The notes beneath the pieces were generated by a model. It had not been told where the DNA came from and made no database searches. It was given only the letters and a program-made list of their open reading frames with translations. A stretch of DNA of 64,000 bases from Colias croceus (Eukaryota; Arthropoda; Insecta; Lepidoptera; Pieridae). The stretch lies in the NCBI RefSeq assembly GCF_905220415.1, contig NC_059558.1, forward strand, positions 5,902,501-5,966,500, given 5' to 3'. Each line of letters opens with the position of its first letter. Within the stretch, counting starts at the first letter, position 1. The translations under genes and the position numbers were made by a program. This document shows, in pieces, positions 11,476 to 23,000 of this stretch.

Positions 11476-13184
11476 TTACAGTACTGTAACATGTTATTAA
11501 TTCTGTAAATAGACTGTTATTTTAAGTTATGTTAATTACACCAAAGGGTCGGGCACGCCATTGGATACTTATTTGCTCCATGTTACAATGGCTTGTTTAG
11601 ATTCAGTGTGTTATGTTATCCTGTTGCCGGTCATATGTTCCATATCGGAACGGGAAGCACAATTAGTTAATAAAAGAATTTGTTTGGAAAATTGTCTTTA
11701 TTTTTTTTATTTTATACAGTTACAGTTATTATAGTGATGATGACAAATCATGTTTTGGTTGTTAGTGGTCATGTGTATTGTTTATGTGTGATCTAATTTT
11801 GGCACAAGATCAAAATAATTTAATGCAACTGGAATGAAGGAATTTTTTTGTCAACTAAATATTTCACACACATACAATTTTCGAAACATGAATTAACCAC
11901 CAAAATAAAGAGAAATGTGTAATTAATAAAATTGACATTCATTGGGGTTCAAGTTAACTGGTTAAAAATATTAAACAAACATTTATTAATTACAATTCTT
12001 CTGAAACAATAACTATTAGATATGTTAAAAGGGGAGAAGTACATACATATTACTTGCAAAAATTGAGCAAGATCACAAATTAAAAAATTATTTACAAATA
12101 TGTATTATGTTCTCACATCCAAAATGATAACATTTACAATAAGTGATGTGAAATTAATAAAACGCATAATCAGTCAAACCTTTGTACTAAAAGTCAAATA
12201 AAATTTAGAATGATACAAATAAACTTACACACACATTTAGTATGATACAAATAAACTTTACAGTACGATCCAAACTTAATGGCGGCTCAGAACATCGTAC
12301 GATCCGATGCGCAGAAAACAATTTTAGGTATTATCAGGACGTTATGAGACCTGTGTGCACCCACACTCGCACCTGCACCTAACTTCCGAACCGCCATTAA
12401 GTTTGAATTGAACTATAATAATCATTAAAAATAATTCATAAGCAAGAGGCTGATATTTCATATTGTCCACAGAATAGTAAATAGTTATATAAAATTTACG
12501 CATATATTTACTAGAGTACTTAGTAACTCAAACATATAACAAACATAACTTGAACATTGATTACGTAATTGCAATAGATAACATTATCTAGAAGTGGATT
12601 TCAGTGGAGATGAGACTCCATTTTAATTCAATTGAAAATAAACTCTAATTTATACATCTTAGACAACAATTTTGCACATTCAATCATAGCAGTATTTTTT
12701 TCATTCTAAATGAAAATAATTATGTATGTACTGTGATATACATATTATTTTTCAAACTTAGGTTTAAATCAAAATACTTCTCCTAATTTCAAAGCTGTTA
12801 ATAGCTAAAAACAAATAAAAAAATTATAGAACTACAACATTGTATTAGCATATTTTTATGATTATCACTGACCTTTTGAAGATGAAAACAGTACAATTAA
12901 AATTTTTATTTCATGGGCAAAAGGTGAAAATTAACAAACTAAAAATAGGTTCCTAGGTGTTCTTATTGATCCAAATTTAATTATAGAAATGCAGAAGTGG
13001 ACAGATTAATTAAAAAGATGGCCTAGCTTTATTCACAATATTTTTATTATTATTTATTAAAATAGAAAATGCAATGCAGGAAATATGATACAATTATTTT
13101 TGCATTATTACTTATTACTCACACTGGTCGGTAATAAATATATTGTTTCAATTAGGAATTTAAGTACAAATAAACAACATGTGA
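11476..13184. other. TIM23 3' flank; no gene seen
   Basis: AT-rich sequence after TIM23. Apart from the poly(A) signal and a repeated word AATGATACAAATAAAC near 12210-12255, I see no coding exon, RNA gene or bounded element. Confidence 0.5.
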
Positions 13185-13428
13185 TCTATGCTATAATATT
13201 ATAAATGCGAAAGTAACTCTGTCTGTCTGTCTGTTACTCAATCACGCCTTAACTGCTTAACCAATTTGGATGAAATTTGGTATAGAGATATTTTGATACC
13301 CGAGAAAGGACATAGGCTACTTTTTACCCCGGGACATAGGATAGGTTTTATCCCGGAAATCCCACGGGAACGGGAACTATGCGGGTTTTTCTTTAACTGC
13401 GCGGGCGATGCCGCGGGTGGAAAGCTAG
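13185..13428 (+). mobile_element. Helitron-like element, complete ends
   Basis: Begins TCTATGCTATAATATTATAA after an A and ends GGAAAGCTAG before a T, with a GC-rich hairpin (GCGGGCGATGCCGCGGG) just inside the 3' end. The (TCTG)n block near 13218 and ATCCCACGGGAACGGGAAC are shared with the copies at 55222 (minus) and 45744 (plus). Confidence 0.8.
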
Positions 13429-13429
13429 T

Positions 13430-14469
13430 TATTTTATATGTTATCATAGTTTAAACACTTTATCTATCCACTCCTACAACTGACATACATTTATTCTAAA
13501 TACAGAAGTACAATATTGTCTACATATTTTACACAATGCATTATAACTCAATTAAATATTATATTTTGTTAAAAAAATAAAGGCTACATATGGTGCATAT
13601 TTATTTTATTTAAAATTGTATAGCAAAATATTGTATACTATAGCTTTCATTTAATAAGGAGTTTTATAAGATTATTCTTTTATTATATATAGAGTTAATA
13701 TGTATTATGAATTGTTATTGTGTTCTAAATATTATAAGCAGTGCAATCCTATAATAAACTACAGGAAGTTATAATTTCACATATAAATATAATTTGAGGA
13801 AGATGTTGTTTATTTACATATCCTACACATAAAAACAGTTATAATTAAAGAATAATGTATAGATATATTTTATTCTAAAAACCATAGCTTCATATATTTC
13901 GATTATGTTAATAATTCTTATTTTCACGCCTAATAAATATGTTTGAAACAGATCATCATCTTTTCAATATTGTTTTGATATTTCGTTTCTGTTTCTAGCC
14001 TCGAGATCATTAATTAGTACTAAATTCTACAATTGATCGTATTTTAAATATATTTTCCAGATTTATAATATTATATTCAACAGTACTTTACAAAATAATT
14101 CAACCATTAAGGCCAAGTTTAACATAATAACATGTATTTACTAACAATACATACTTAGTCATTAAGATTAGTGGTTCGAAAGAAAAATTTAAATCTTCAG
14201 GTCTATGTTACATATCGGGATGACAGTAGGAAGGTATTCACTAACGTTAAAAGCAACAATTAGAACTAAAATTTAGATGCTTATGTACAAAGATTGATAA
14301 AACTATATGAGTATCTTAAATATATTTATCTAAATTCAAAATTGCACTGTCCTTATTCTGACTGGACTTTCAATTATGCACAAGGGACAAATTTCAGGTA
14401 TGTAAGTTTGAAGTAAAATTTACAGTTGTTGCTGCAACCTCTCAGTTTGTGGGTGCAGCAAGTCGTGTG
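13430..14469. other. AT-rich 3' flank of DENND6; no gene seen
   Basis: Lies downstream of the minus-strand DENND6 stop and probably contains its 3' untranslated region. No bounded repeat or exon could be supported. Confidence 0.4.
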
Positions 14470-16167
14470 TCACGTTGCTGCGTTCAAAATAGCTTTCATA
14501 TCGTCTTCAAGAACACAATTCAAGTCGTCCAACTGCCGTGAAAGCAACATCCTTGTGTTGTCACCCACGGGGGGATTATTTTTTAAAACCTCTCTCAATT
14601 TGAGGACCATGTCAACTATTTCCACCTCTTTCTTCCCAATTGACCATTTTTTTAAATCACTACTAGCTAATGCTTCCAACTGTAAGGCATGTAATTTATT
14701 TGTCAAGTCACTATGCCTTTCATGAAACCATGTACTAAAATTTGGTGTCCGGAAGAAGTGTCGATAGAGCCCTATCCAGTCACCTTTGATACCTGAAGTT
14801 AGTTGAGGCCCTGCTTGTTGCAATGAAGCAAAGAAATCTTCAGGATTAAATGGATTTGGCACAGGTGGTGACCTGAATGGAGATATATTCTTCTGCAAGG
14901 GCATCAAAGAAGCCATATACCTCTCTAAAGGTATCATGAAGCTTTGAGTTAATTCCAATAAATGTCTCTTTACCATCGCTGTTTGAACTTCTGAAGGACG
15001 GTCAGTTCTCATTCCATTGTGTAACTTTTTTATTATAGACTTATCCTTTTCCAAAAATGTTTTATATTGAGTGTACACTCCTGGTGCAGTGTCTAAATGT
15101 TTAATACTACCAACTTTCCGTAATTTTGTTTTGATTGATGTTGAGTCACCCAACTTGATGGTATGAGGCCAATGTTGTAATGTCTTTGTAAAGAATGGAT
15201 TGGTCACGCCTAATATTACGCAAGGTGGATTAAATTGTTTCCTTGTAAATTCTTTGAATTCACTGTCATGTATTGTGAAATATGGTCTATACTCTGCTGA
15301 GTATGGCAATGGTCGAATTAAGTGTGTCAGAGCTTGAACTAAAGCAGAACATTCTGTTGGTGAACTGGCCATAACAACTATTGGCTCTGCTGTGAGAACC
15401 AACTCCCAAAGTAGATGTAGATGCGATATAAGACTTGCCAATGCATCAAATACATTAACATCCTGTATGCAGACCATAACATGTGGTATGTTTGAGGAAT
15501 GAACTTGCTTCACTATATCTGACCTTGTAACTTTACCAGTTTGCTGATTAGGAATGTATGATTGAAAAACTGTCCCTAAAACTGGCAGAACTATATTTTG
15601 ACCAGCGTTTAACAAGGGCCATCTATTTATATCATGACATGCTGCTTCAAGACTACTCTCACCATCCTCAAAATGTCTTGGAGCTATCAACTGTATTACT
15701 TTATAAAACAAGTTGATAAAAGGCAAGCGCGTAAGTAAAATAATGCTTTTCTGGAAGTAGCCGCGCGGCAAGGTCGGATCTTTAACTTGACGAAAATAAA
15801 CGAAGCCCCAATAATGCGTCGGATCCGCTCTAAGTGTAGACACACTGTCCTCGTTATATATCAACTGTTGTGAAGTTAATGGAGCACGTGTACGCAATCG
15901 AACGTGAAATTGAGTGTCGCCCATGCAGCCCGAGTTGGAATCCGGGAACGCCAAGTAACAAATGTTGCTTTTCTCTTGATCTGACAATTTCACACTCGGC
16001 GGGTACACACGTTCCATAGCCTGTCCCAACTCCAAATCAAACGTAACCACACATATACAGTGCAGCCAGTCGGAAAATCTACCCCATTTTGCTTCATATT
16101 CTTCATCAGACACTGAAACATCACTGTCGCACCTTTGTATTCCACAAGCCATTGCTAACACTTTCAA
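14470..16167 (-). CDS. DENND6: DENN domain-containing protein 6 (FAM116-type), intronless
   Basis: Guanine nucleotide exchange factor family for Rab GTPases of the recycling endosome (Rab14 in mammals). One uninterrupted frame of 565 codons. Family blocks in order: DWLHCICVVTFDLELGQAME (about residues 34-53), NICYLAFPDSNSGCMGDTQF (~68-87), YWGFVYFRQV and GYFQKSIILLTRLPF (~119-150), LLWELVLTAEPIVVMASSP (~252-270), YRPYFTIHDSEFKEF, ILGVTNPFFTKTLQHWPHTI, LELTQSFMIPLERYMASLMP and GIKGDWIGLYRHFFRTPNF. These cover the uDENN-cDENN-dDENN order, and the length is close to the vertebrate 600. A second ATG six codons in (MACGIQRC) could be the start instead. No frameshift or stop is present, so the gene looks functional. 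Vertebrate homologues have many introns. Confidence 0.96.
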   Translation of the reverse strand: MKVLAMACGIQRCDSDVSVSDEEYEAKWGRFSDWLHCICVVTFDLELGQAMERVYPPSVKLSDQEKSNICYLAFPDSNSGCMGDTQFHVRLRTRAPLTSQQLIYNEDSVSTLRADPTHYWGFVYFRQVKDPTLPRGYFQKSIILLTRLPFINLFYKVIQLIAPRHFEDGESSLEAACHDINRWPLLNAGQNIVLPVLGTVFQSYIPNQQTGKVTRSDIVKQVHSSNIPHVMVCIQDVNVFDALASLISHLHLLWELVLTAEPIVVMASSPTECSALVQALTHLIRPLPYSAEYRPYFTIHDSEFKEFTRKQFNPPCVILGVTNPFFTKTLQHWPHTIKLGDSTSIKTKLRKVGSIKHLDTAPGVYTQYKTFLEKDKSIIKKLHNGMRTDRPSEVQTAMVKRHLLELTQSFMIPLERYMASLMPLQKNISPFRSPPVPNPFNPEDFFASLQQAGPQLTSGIKGDWIGLYRHFFRTPNFSTWFHERHSDLTNKLHALQLEALASSDLKKWSIGKKEVEIVDMVLKLREVLKNNPPVGDNTRMLLSRQLDDLNCVLEDDMKAILNAAT

Positions 16168-18920
16168 TGTATGAACATTTTGGACATCACTAACTTAATT
16201 AAAACTTTCCACACTTTAATTACACTTTATCGATACTGTTTGTTGAAACAAACATTGTTTTTTCTTCAATATTACGCTAAAAATAGACGAAGTGAATATC
16301 TGTCCGCTACACGCTTAACAGCTGTTCCGTCAACATGGCTGCGCGCGCGAAAACAAAAATGAATGCCACTATGAGGAACGTTTGCATGATTTTCCTGAAG
16401 AAGATAATCAAAAAATTTAACGAAATTCTTACCCGATATCCATATTTCTGAAAGAGGTTATTTTCTATAATATTTTGAAGAAGTTATTTCACTTTTTTAT
16501 CTAAATTCACATTTAAAAAAACTATCACAATATTTGACTTTGTCAAACAAAACAAGGTAAACATTGTCCAAAAAGTTTCATTATCTTTTCAAACAATGCT
16601 AGGCCCAGATACGGGTCTTTTAATCCCTTTATTGTAAAAAAAAACAATATTCCGAGAGAGATTACCTAAATAGGACGACTCACAAGCGATTCACGACTAT
16701 TAAATCTAAATTGTATTTTTCTATCTACGACAAATAATTAGTTATATTAAAATTGCGGTTTGTTTTCTCAAGTTATTGAAATTTAAAACTTGTTATAATA
16801 ATAATATTATTGCAAGCAAATTGTATTATTTCGAAGTTTACAAACGCTCGTAATTTTGTACCATAAAAAGCCCCGCGATTCGCGAAGCGAGTCTCCGTTG
16901 TCTCACAACGGTCTTTTTGCAGACGTTTGGACAAAAATAAATCCTCCTTTTGTAAAGTGACGGACGCCATTTGTAAACGGAGGAAATTTTGCAACATAAA
17001 GGCTGCGGAATACCTACCGAGTGGTCATTGGTCGAAATGGATATGGCGCATAAATTAGGAAATCTGAAAATATGTCATTTGTCAAGACCGGAGTCCGGTA
17101 CACACCGGTACAGAGCAAGTATTGGAGTCCGGAGATGACCGTATTTGAAACAAATCGTCATTTTTCCACTGTCTGGTACGGATTTGAGCGAATTTTAAAA
17201 TCAACATGAGCGGTCCATGCTGACCATAGTTATTTCAATGTATTATGTGTACTAAGAAAAATCACTACTTTATTCTTTTTTATTGCGAGGCTGATTGATA
17301 ATTTAACTTAGATCATTAATTATTTACGGCATTATTGCACTCTCTGGAGCTGGATCTCGGTATATAATATAGTGAATACTTACTCAAACTCTTTAAATAA
17401 AAACAAAACTGTGAGGACATTAGGTATATATTTATTTATAAACGAAAAATAATGTTTGCACAAATACAAATCATGCCAATATGACCGATTGCTTTCTGAC
17501 TCAATCATTATAATATTTATTATTTATACAAAGAATCATAATGGAATGAGTTATTCTCGAATTTATAGTTATAATCTTTATTCATCAGTCGCACATCAAT
17601 ATCTATTTAAGTTTGATAAAATCAAAATAGAAGACAGGAAATATTTGTTATTAAGTATTTAATTTTGAATAAAATATTTGTTTGTTACACAAAAGGACTG
17701 AAAAGTAATGAGACTTCCCAGACATCATGTAAACAATTGCCAATTTAAATTAAAATTATTTAAGCAATAGGGACCTCATTTATGCTCATAATAGAAATCC
17801 ACCTATTTGATTTTATCAAAGTCTAGGATCAAATAGCACATACAATTATATAAAAAAATACAATCATACTATGTATCTCTGAGAATATGTGAAAGATTCA
17901 ATTACCTATTTCATTCTTCATTCATAACTCAATCAATGTACAATAAAGTGAAATGTAAGAAATTAGAAATACAAAGATGGCATAATATGATGAAAACAGA
18001 GGTGCGAGTGAGATGGCGTGTAGATTTTTTAATCATAAATACAGTATTGCTTTATGCAATGTATTTACTTAAAACATGTGTTAATATTTTATAGTTTCTA
18101 TTCAAAATGCAAAAATTTTAATAAGTACATAAGAGGAATAGGTTTCCAATTCTATTAGTAATATTGTGAATTAACGAAAAAATTGTTTTGCAACATCTAT
18201 TAATCGAATTTTATAATAAAGAAATAATGTAACAGGACACTGAACCACCACACTGAATATTTATAATTAATAACAGCGACTTATTAGCAACAATATTGAC
18301 ATTAAAATTAAAAATGCATTCACGTAAGCTATATAATTTACACATTACAAAATAATTTTAAGTATGTTATTTGCACCACAATATAGAAAATAATAATAAA
18401 TCAGTGCTTGACAAATCACTATTGTAACTATACAAAAAATACGTAAACACCACGCGGAAATAAGAATGTGTAAATAATGATTTTTTAAATAAATGTGCTT
18501 TAAAAAAATAAATTTTCTACTTAAAAATACAATTTCAAAATAGCTACAAAGTATTATAGTCAAAGCATCACACTAGCCTTCAGTACACTAAAACAAGATA
18601 CATAAGCATTATGCATCTTGCTCACACCAGAGACATTCTGGTATTTTCGTCTCTCTCTACCGCACTGATAGATTCAAAGATCGAACCTTTTCTTTTTTTT
18701 CTCAAATATAGCGAAGAGCGAAGACTTTGCCAGTATAAAGATAACCATGTTTACAATCATTCCTTTACAGTCTATACTTATAATGCTGTGAAGTCACACA
18801 CCACTTTCTGACTTATTTACCGCCAAAAATTAAAATTCTATATAGATTTTTTTAAGTATCGAGAAGCACATATTTAATTAAATATAATACTTTGAAATAC
18901 ATGCACATAAAAGAAAAAAT
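16168..18920. other. DENND6 upstream region and intergenic DNA; no gene seen
   Basis: The DENND6 promoter should lie just above 16168. The region is AT-rich. A GC-richer patch (CCCCGCGATTCGCGAAGCGA, near 16872-16891) and CCGG-rich repeats near 17085-17135 are visible but match nothing I can name. Confidence 0.45.
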
Positions 18921-19144
18921 GTGTGCGTGTACTACTACTGTACACACGTAAGAAGTGAAACTTCTTTATGACCTTATTTTTCAAAAAAAAAATATTTACT
19001 ATATGTATGCAACTTTACAGAAATACGTCGAATCACGCGTGGTAGGGATAAGAAAAAGATGGCGCGTAACGGAAAAATGTCACGCGTAACGAAAAAATGT
19101 TACACTAAATTTTTTTCCAACCCCGATATAGAAGTTTCACTTCA
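18921..19144 (+). mobile_element. MITE with GAAGTGAAACTTCTT ends, complete copy
   Basis: Head GTGTGCGTGTACTACTACTG, then GAAGTGAAACTTCTT, the interior shared with 1915-2148 (GTGGTAGGGATAAGAAAAAG, GGCGCGTAACGG), and the tail GAAGTTTCACTTC. Confidence 0.75.
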
Positions 19145-19370
19145 AAATATTATAATATGATCATAGTGATATTCCATCTTTAAGTAATGAAATTCATTAC
19201 AAACTTAAATTAATAATTTTATTATAGAACAAAAAAACGTATAATGAAATTTCTTTAGCATAATGTACGTATCAGCATGTAATAAATCTATTCGCACATA
19301 AAATTAATTCATTCCTGACAAAATAATCCAGCACAAAGAAAAAATACAGCGAAACTTATTTGATATTCAA

Positions 19371-19447
19371 AGACACCGAAATCGTCGACTTACTCTAGAT
19401 GCGACCTTGAAATTTTACTCTCAACGCGCCTAAAGAAGTTTCACTTC
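19371..19447 (+). mobile_element. Truncated copy of the second GAAGTTTCACTTC subfamily
   Basis: Contains GCGACCTTGAAATTTTACTC, CTCAACGCGCC and the tail AAGAAGTTTCACTTC, as in 24438-24583, but lacks the GTGTGCCGAGCACAC head. Confidence 0.7.
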
Positions 19448-20010
19448 AAAAATAACAAATAATAAAAACTTAATTGGCATACCAATAAAATAATATATAT
19501 GTTATCCTCATTTCACTGTTAAATAATAATATGTATGTGACAAGAGGCAATTTTTAATAGATTTTGATGCACTGCCTGACTATGAAAGATTATTCCATTT
19601 CAGAGTTTACTTTTGTAAAGCATGTGTTATATATCAATAATTGATATAATAATCACATAAGTGTGGTAGAATTTTTCTGCATAAAACATTTTGAAGTAGT
19701 TGTTTATTCTCTCTGTTCACAGATAATTTATTAGCACTCAAAATTGAAAATACATTATGTAGTATGTATTGAAAGACACATTAGATTACAACTTCGCAAC
19801 AAATAAACAGTCCGCGAATTCGCAAACTACCCTCATTTTCTCAAATAAAAAAATACTGCAAACTTGTAAAATAACACGAAATTAAGTTATTTGCCAGACA
19901 GCGAACCTAGATCTCTATAGCTATTGTAAGGTGAACTTATTGTCAACGGTACAGACATGACGCCATAGACAACATCACACCACAAATAATAAACACTGCC
20001 ACAATCTTGT
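19448..20010. other. SMAP 3' flank
   Basis: AT-rich. Minus-strand AATAAA (TTTATT at 19727-19732) is a candidate poly(A) signal for SMAP. Nothing else could be assigned. Confidence 0.4.
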
Positions 20011-23000
20011 CTATTGCCAAGTGGAATTGCTAGCTATATTGCTGTTGGGCGGGAACGCGTTTGGAAAACCTTGTCCTAGATTAAGATTACCGAATTGTTG
20101 AGATAACTGTTGCGGTTGATTGAAGAACTGATTTAGAGGCGGGTTCGGTGGGAACACTTGTTGCATTTGCGGTATTTGTTGTCCTATTTGTTGTGGTATT
20201 TGTTGCGGTATCTGTTGTCCTATTTGTTGCGGTATTTGCTGTCCCATTTGCTGTGGTATTTGTTGACCCATTTGCTGAGGAATTTGTTGTGGTATTTGTT
20301 GACCCATTTGCTGAGGAATTTGTTGTGGTATTTGCTGACCCATTTGTTGAGGAATTTGCTGTGGATACTGCGCGAACTGGCCGCTTAGCGGTTGGAATTG
20401 ATTCATTTGGCTCCCCTGCATACCGTTCGGCATTTGCATATTATTATACACGGGCGCTTGATACCCGAAGGGGTATTGTTGCACAGGTTGCACCGGATTG
20501 AACTGGTTAACTAACGGTGTTTGACTATATAACGCTAATATGCTGTCCTTGGTCAATTTGCTCTTTTCCTTCTCCGTGGGCGCGGGTTGTTTAAAGAAAT
20601 TTTCTTCCTCCGTTTTTAAATCGGGTTTAGTTTCTTGGCTTGCTTGCGGCGGTTTCTCTTGTGGCGCTGAGAAGAAACTCGAGAAGATATCGTCGTTGTT
20701 TGTTTGTTTCTGTTCTGGTTTGCTTGTGTCGAGGCCGAGGAGGTCTGCTGAACCGTTAGAGGGTTTGCTTGCCTCTGCTTGTATGGTTGGTGTGCTGCGG
20801 CCCAGTTTCGGACTGACAGACGACTTTGGTTTAGGTATACTTGGTATGACGTCCGATTTCTGAAAGTGCATTGCAATATTTATTATTCTTATAACAATAG
20901 AGTATATTTCCTATCATGATCTAGGTTTTAAAGATGTCTTAAAACACTATACAATATTAATTGTATATTTAAACATTATTAGTAAAAAATATACTCTTCT
21001 TTGACTGATAGAATTACTTTGGTTTCATTGTTACTTGCGTATCATGTGAACATGAAAATATAGATAAATCATAGAAAACTTTTATAGCATACTAACGGTC
21101 CGCCCCGGCTTCGCCCGTGGTACATATTCACGTTTTCTCTACATAAGAACCATCCTCGAACTTCAAGGAATATTATAAAAAAATAATTAACGAAATCGGT
21201 TAAGCCGTTCTTAAGTTATGCGCTTACCAACACATTTTGGGATTCATTTTTATAGTATAAGATTGCTTACATTATATTTTTTGTCATTGCTAGGTGCTGG
21301 CAATGGTCCCAGAGTTGATGTTGCAGCTTTCTTTTTCCTCTTTTGCCTTTCTATTTCTTCATCTATTTCTTTATCCCTGTGAAAATATAATAAATCGATT
21401 ATTTACCACTACTCAGCTATATGATGATATTTATTTTTTATTTACATGCCCTTTTAACGAATATTCATATATGTATTGTCTTTTTAATGTCGTAAAAGAA
21501 GCTCTTATATATCAGCTCTCAATGAACAGTGGAGACAAATGTTAAAATAAACAACTTGGGGCCTTTTACTTACGAAAGGGGGTAATAATACAGATCAAAC
21601 ACCATTTCTTAAAACAGTACTATTTTAACATTACCATGCACCATGACAAAGCTTTACAGTAAAAATTTATATAATAATATTACATTAAGAAATATTTTGA
21701 CTGAGATCATTTCTCGCTTACTCTTGGAAATTAATCCGTTTCATTGAGAAGCTTCAGAATTTGTTAAAAATCGAAAATTATGAATTATTTGTAATTGGAA
21801 GCCCCATATTTGAGGAATAAATAAATAAATGTCCCGTACACATAATATCAAGAATGGAATAGAATAAATAATAGATAATAGATTAATATACAATATACAT
21901 AGACATGGTGTCATAGATGTTGAGTATTTTCATCAATTCAATAGTTTATCATACTGCAAAATGATGGAATGAATGAAATTACGTCTCAAATGTTCCTTAT
22001 TTGTGAGATACAAAACACATTACATACTTACTATAAGAATTATACTTATTGACAGAATAAAACACATAATTATAATAACAAATCATTTATTTACACTTAT
22101 TTTTTTTTAATTCTATGTATTAATACTAGTCAGTACAATTAAAAAGTATTGGAGAAAATAATGAATACAAGCTATTGCATGCTATGTCTTCAAGCCACAC
22201 CTCCGCCCGTCGGAGTGGGGAGCGTGAGGTTTTTTCGTTACGGAATTTCTCGATTCGGTCCCCGCGCTCAAGGCCCGCGATAGAAGCTATGCAATAGCTT
22301 AAAAACACTGAAAATGTTTTGCTTATCTATATAAACAATTTATCACAACTATCAACTATACAAGTGATAACTGCATTAAAAACAACCGACTTCAAACTTG
22401 CACTTGCAAAAATGCCCATAAAATAAAAACTACTGGGCCTATCCGAATAAAAATTTTATGTGACCAATTCGACACCATGCCGCATCGAACAAAAAAAGAA
22501 TCACGTAAATCGGTTCAGAAACCTCGGAATAATCACTGTACATACATAAAAAAAAAACATACCAGCCGAATTGATAACCTCCCCCTTTTTTTGAAGTTGG
22601 TTAAAAACTGATATCATTATTTACATTAGCACATTAGCATTTCTATTCGACTATTTATCAATAAATGTGTCCTTTCTACCTGAGAAGGAAAGAAGGACCA
22701 TAATGATAACTAAAATTAAATGCTTTAAAAAGGACTCTTTGGGCGACCGTACACGGACCGGTTCAAGCAGTTGAGGCCGACGGCCTGAAGCCGCGACCGG
22801 GCGGTGTACTATGGACATTCATTCACTGCCGTACACGGACTGCTCGAGCCGTCGCGACCGCTTCAAGCCGTCAACTGCGCGGTTTGTAGCGACAGCTCGA
22901 GCAGTCAACGACCGACCGCTCGAGCAGTCCGTGTACGGCCGCTCTTTCCTTTAATAAGTAACCTAATGGCAGAAATACTAAAACATATTATGTACACACC

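Noticed and set aside
20148..20501. 117-codon plus-strand frame rich in V/F/A
   Set aside because: It is the antisense of the SMAP Gln/Pro repeat; the low-complexity pattern comes from CAR codons read backwards.
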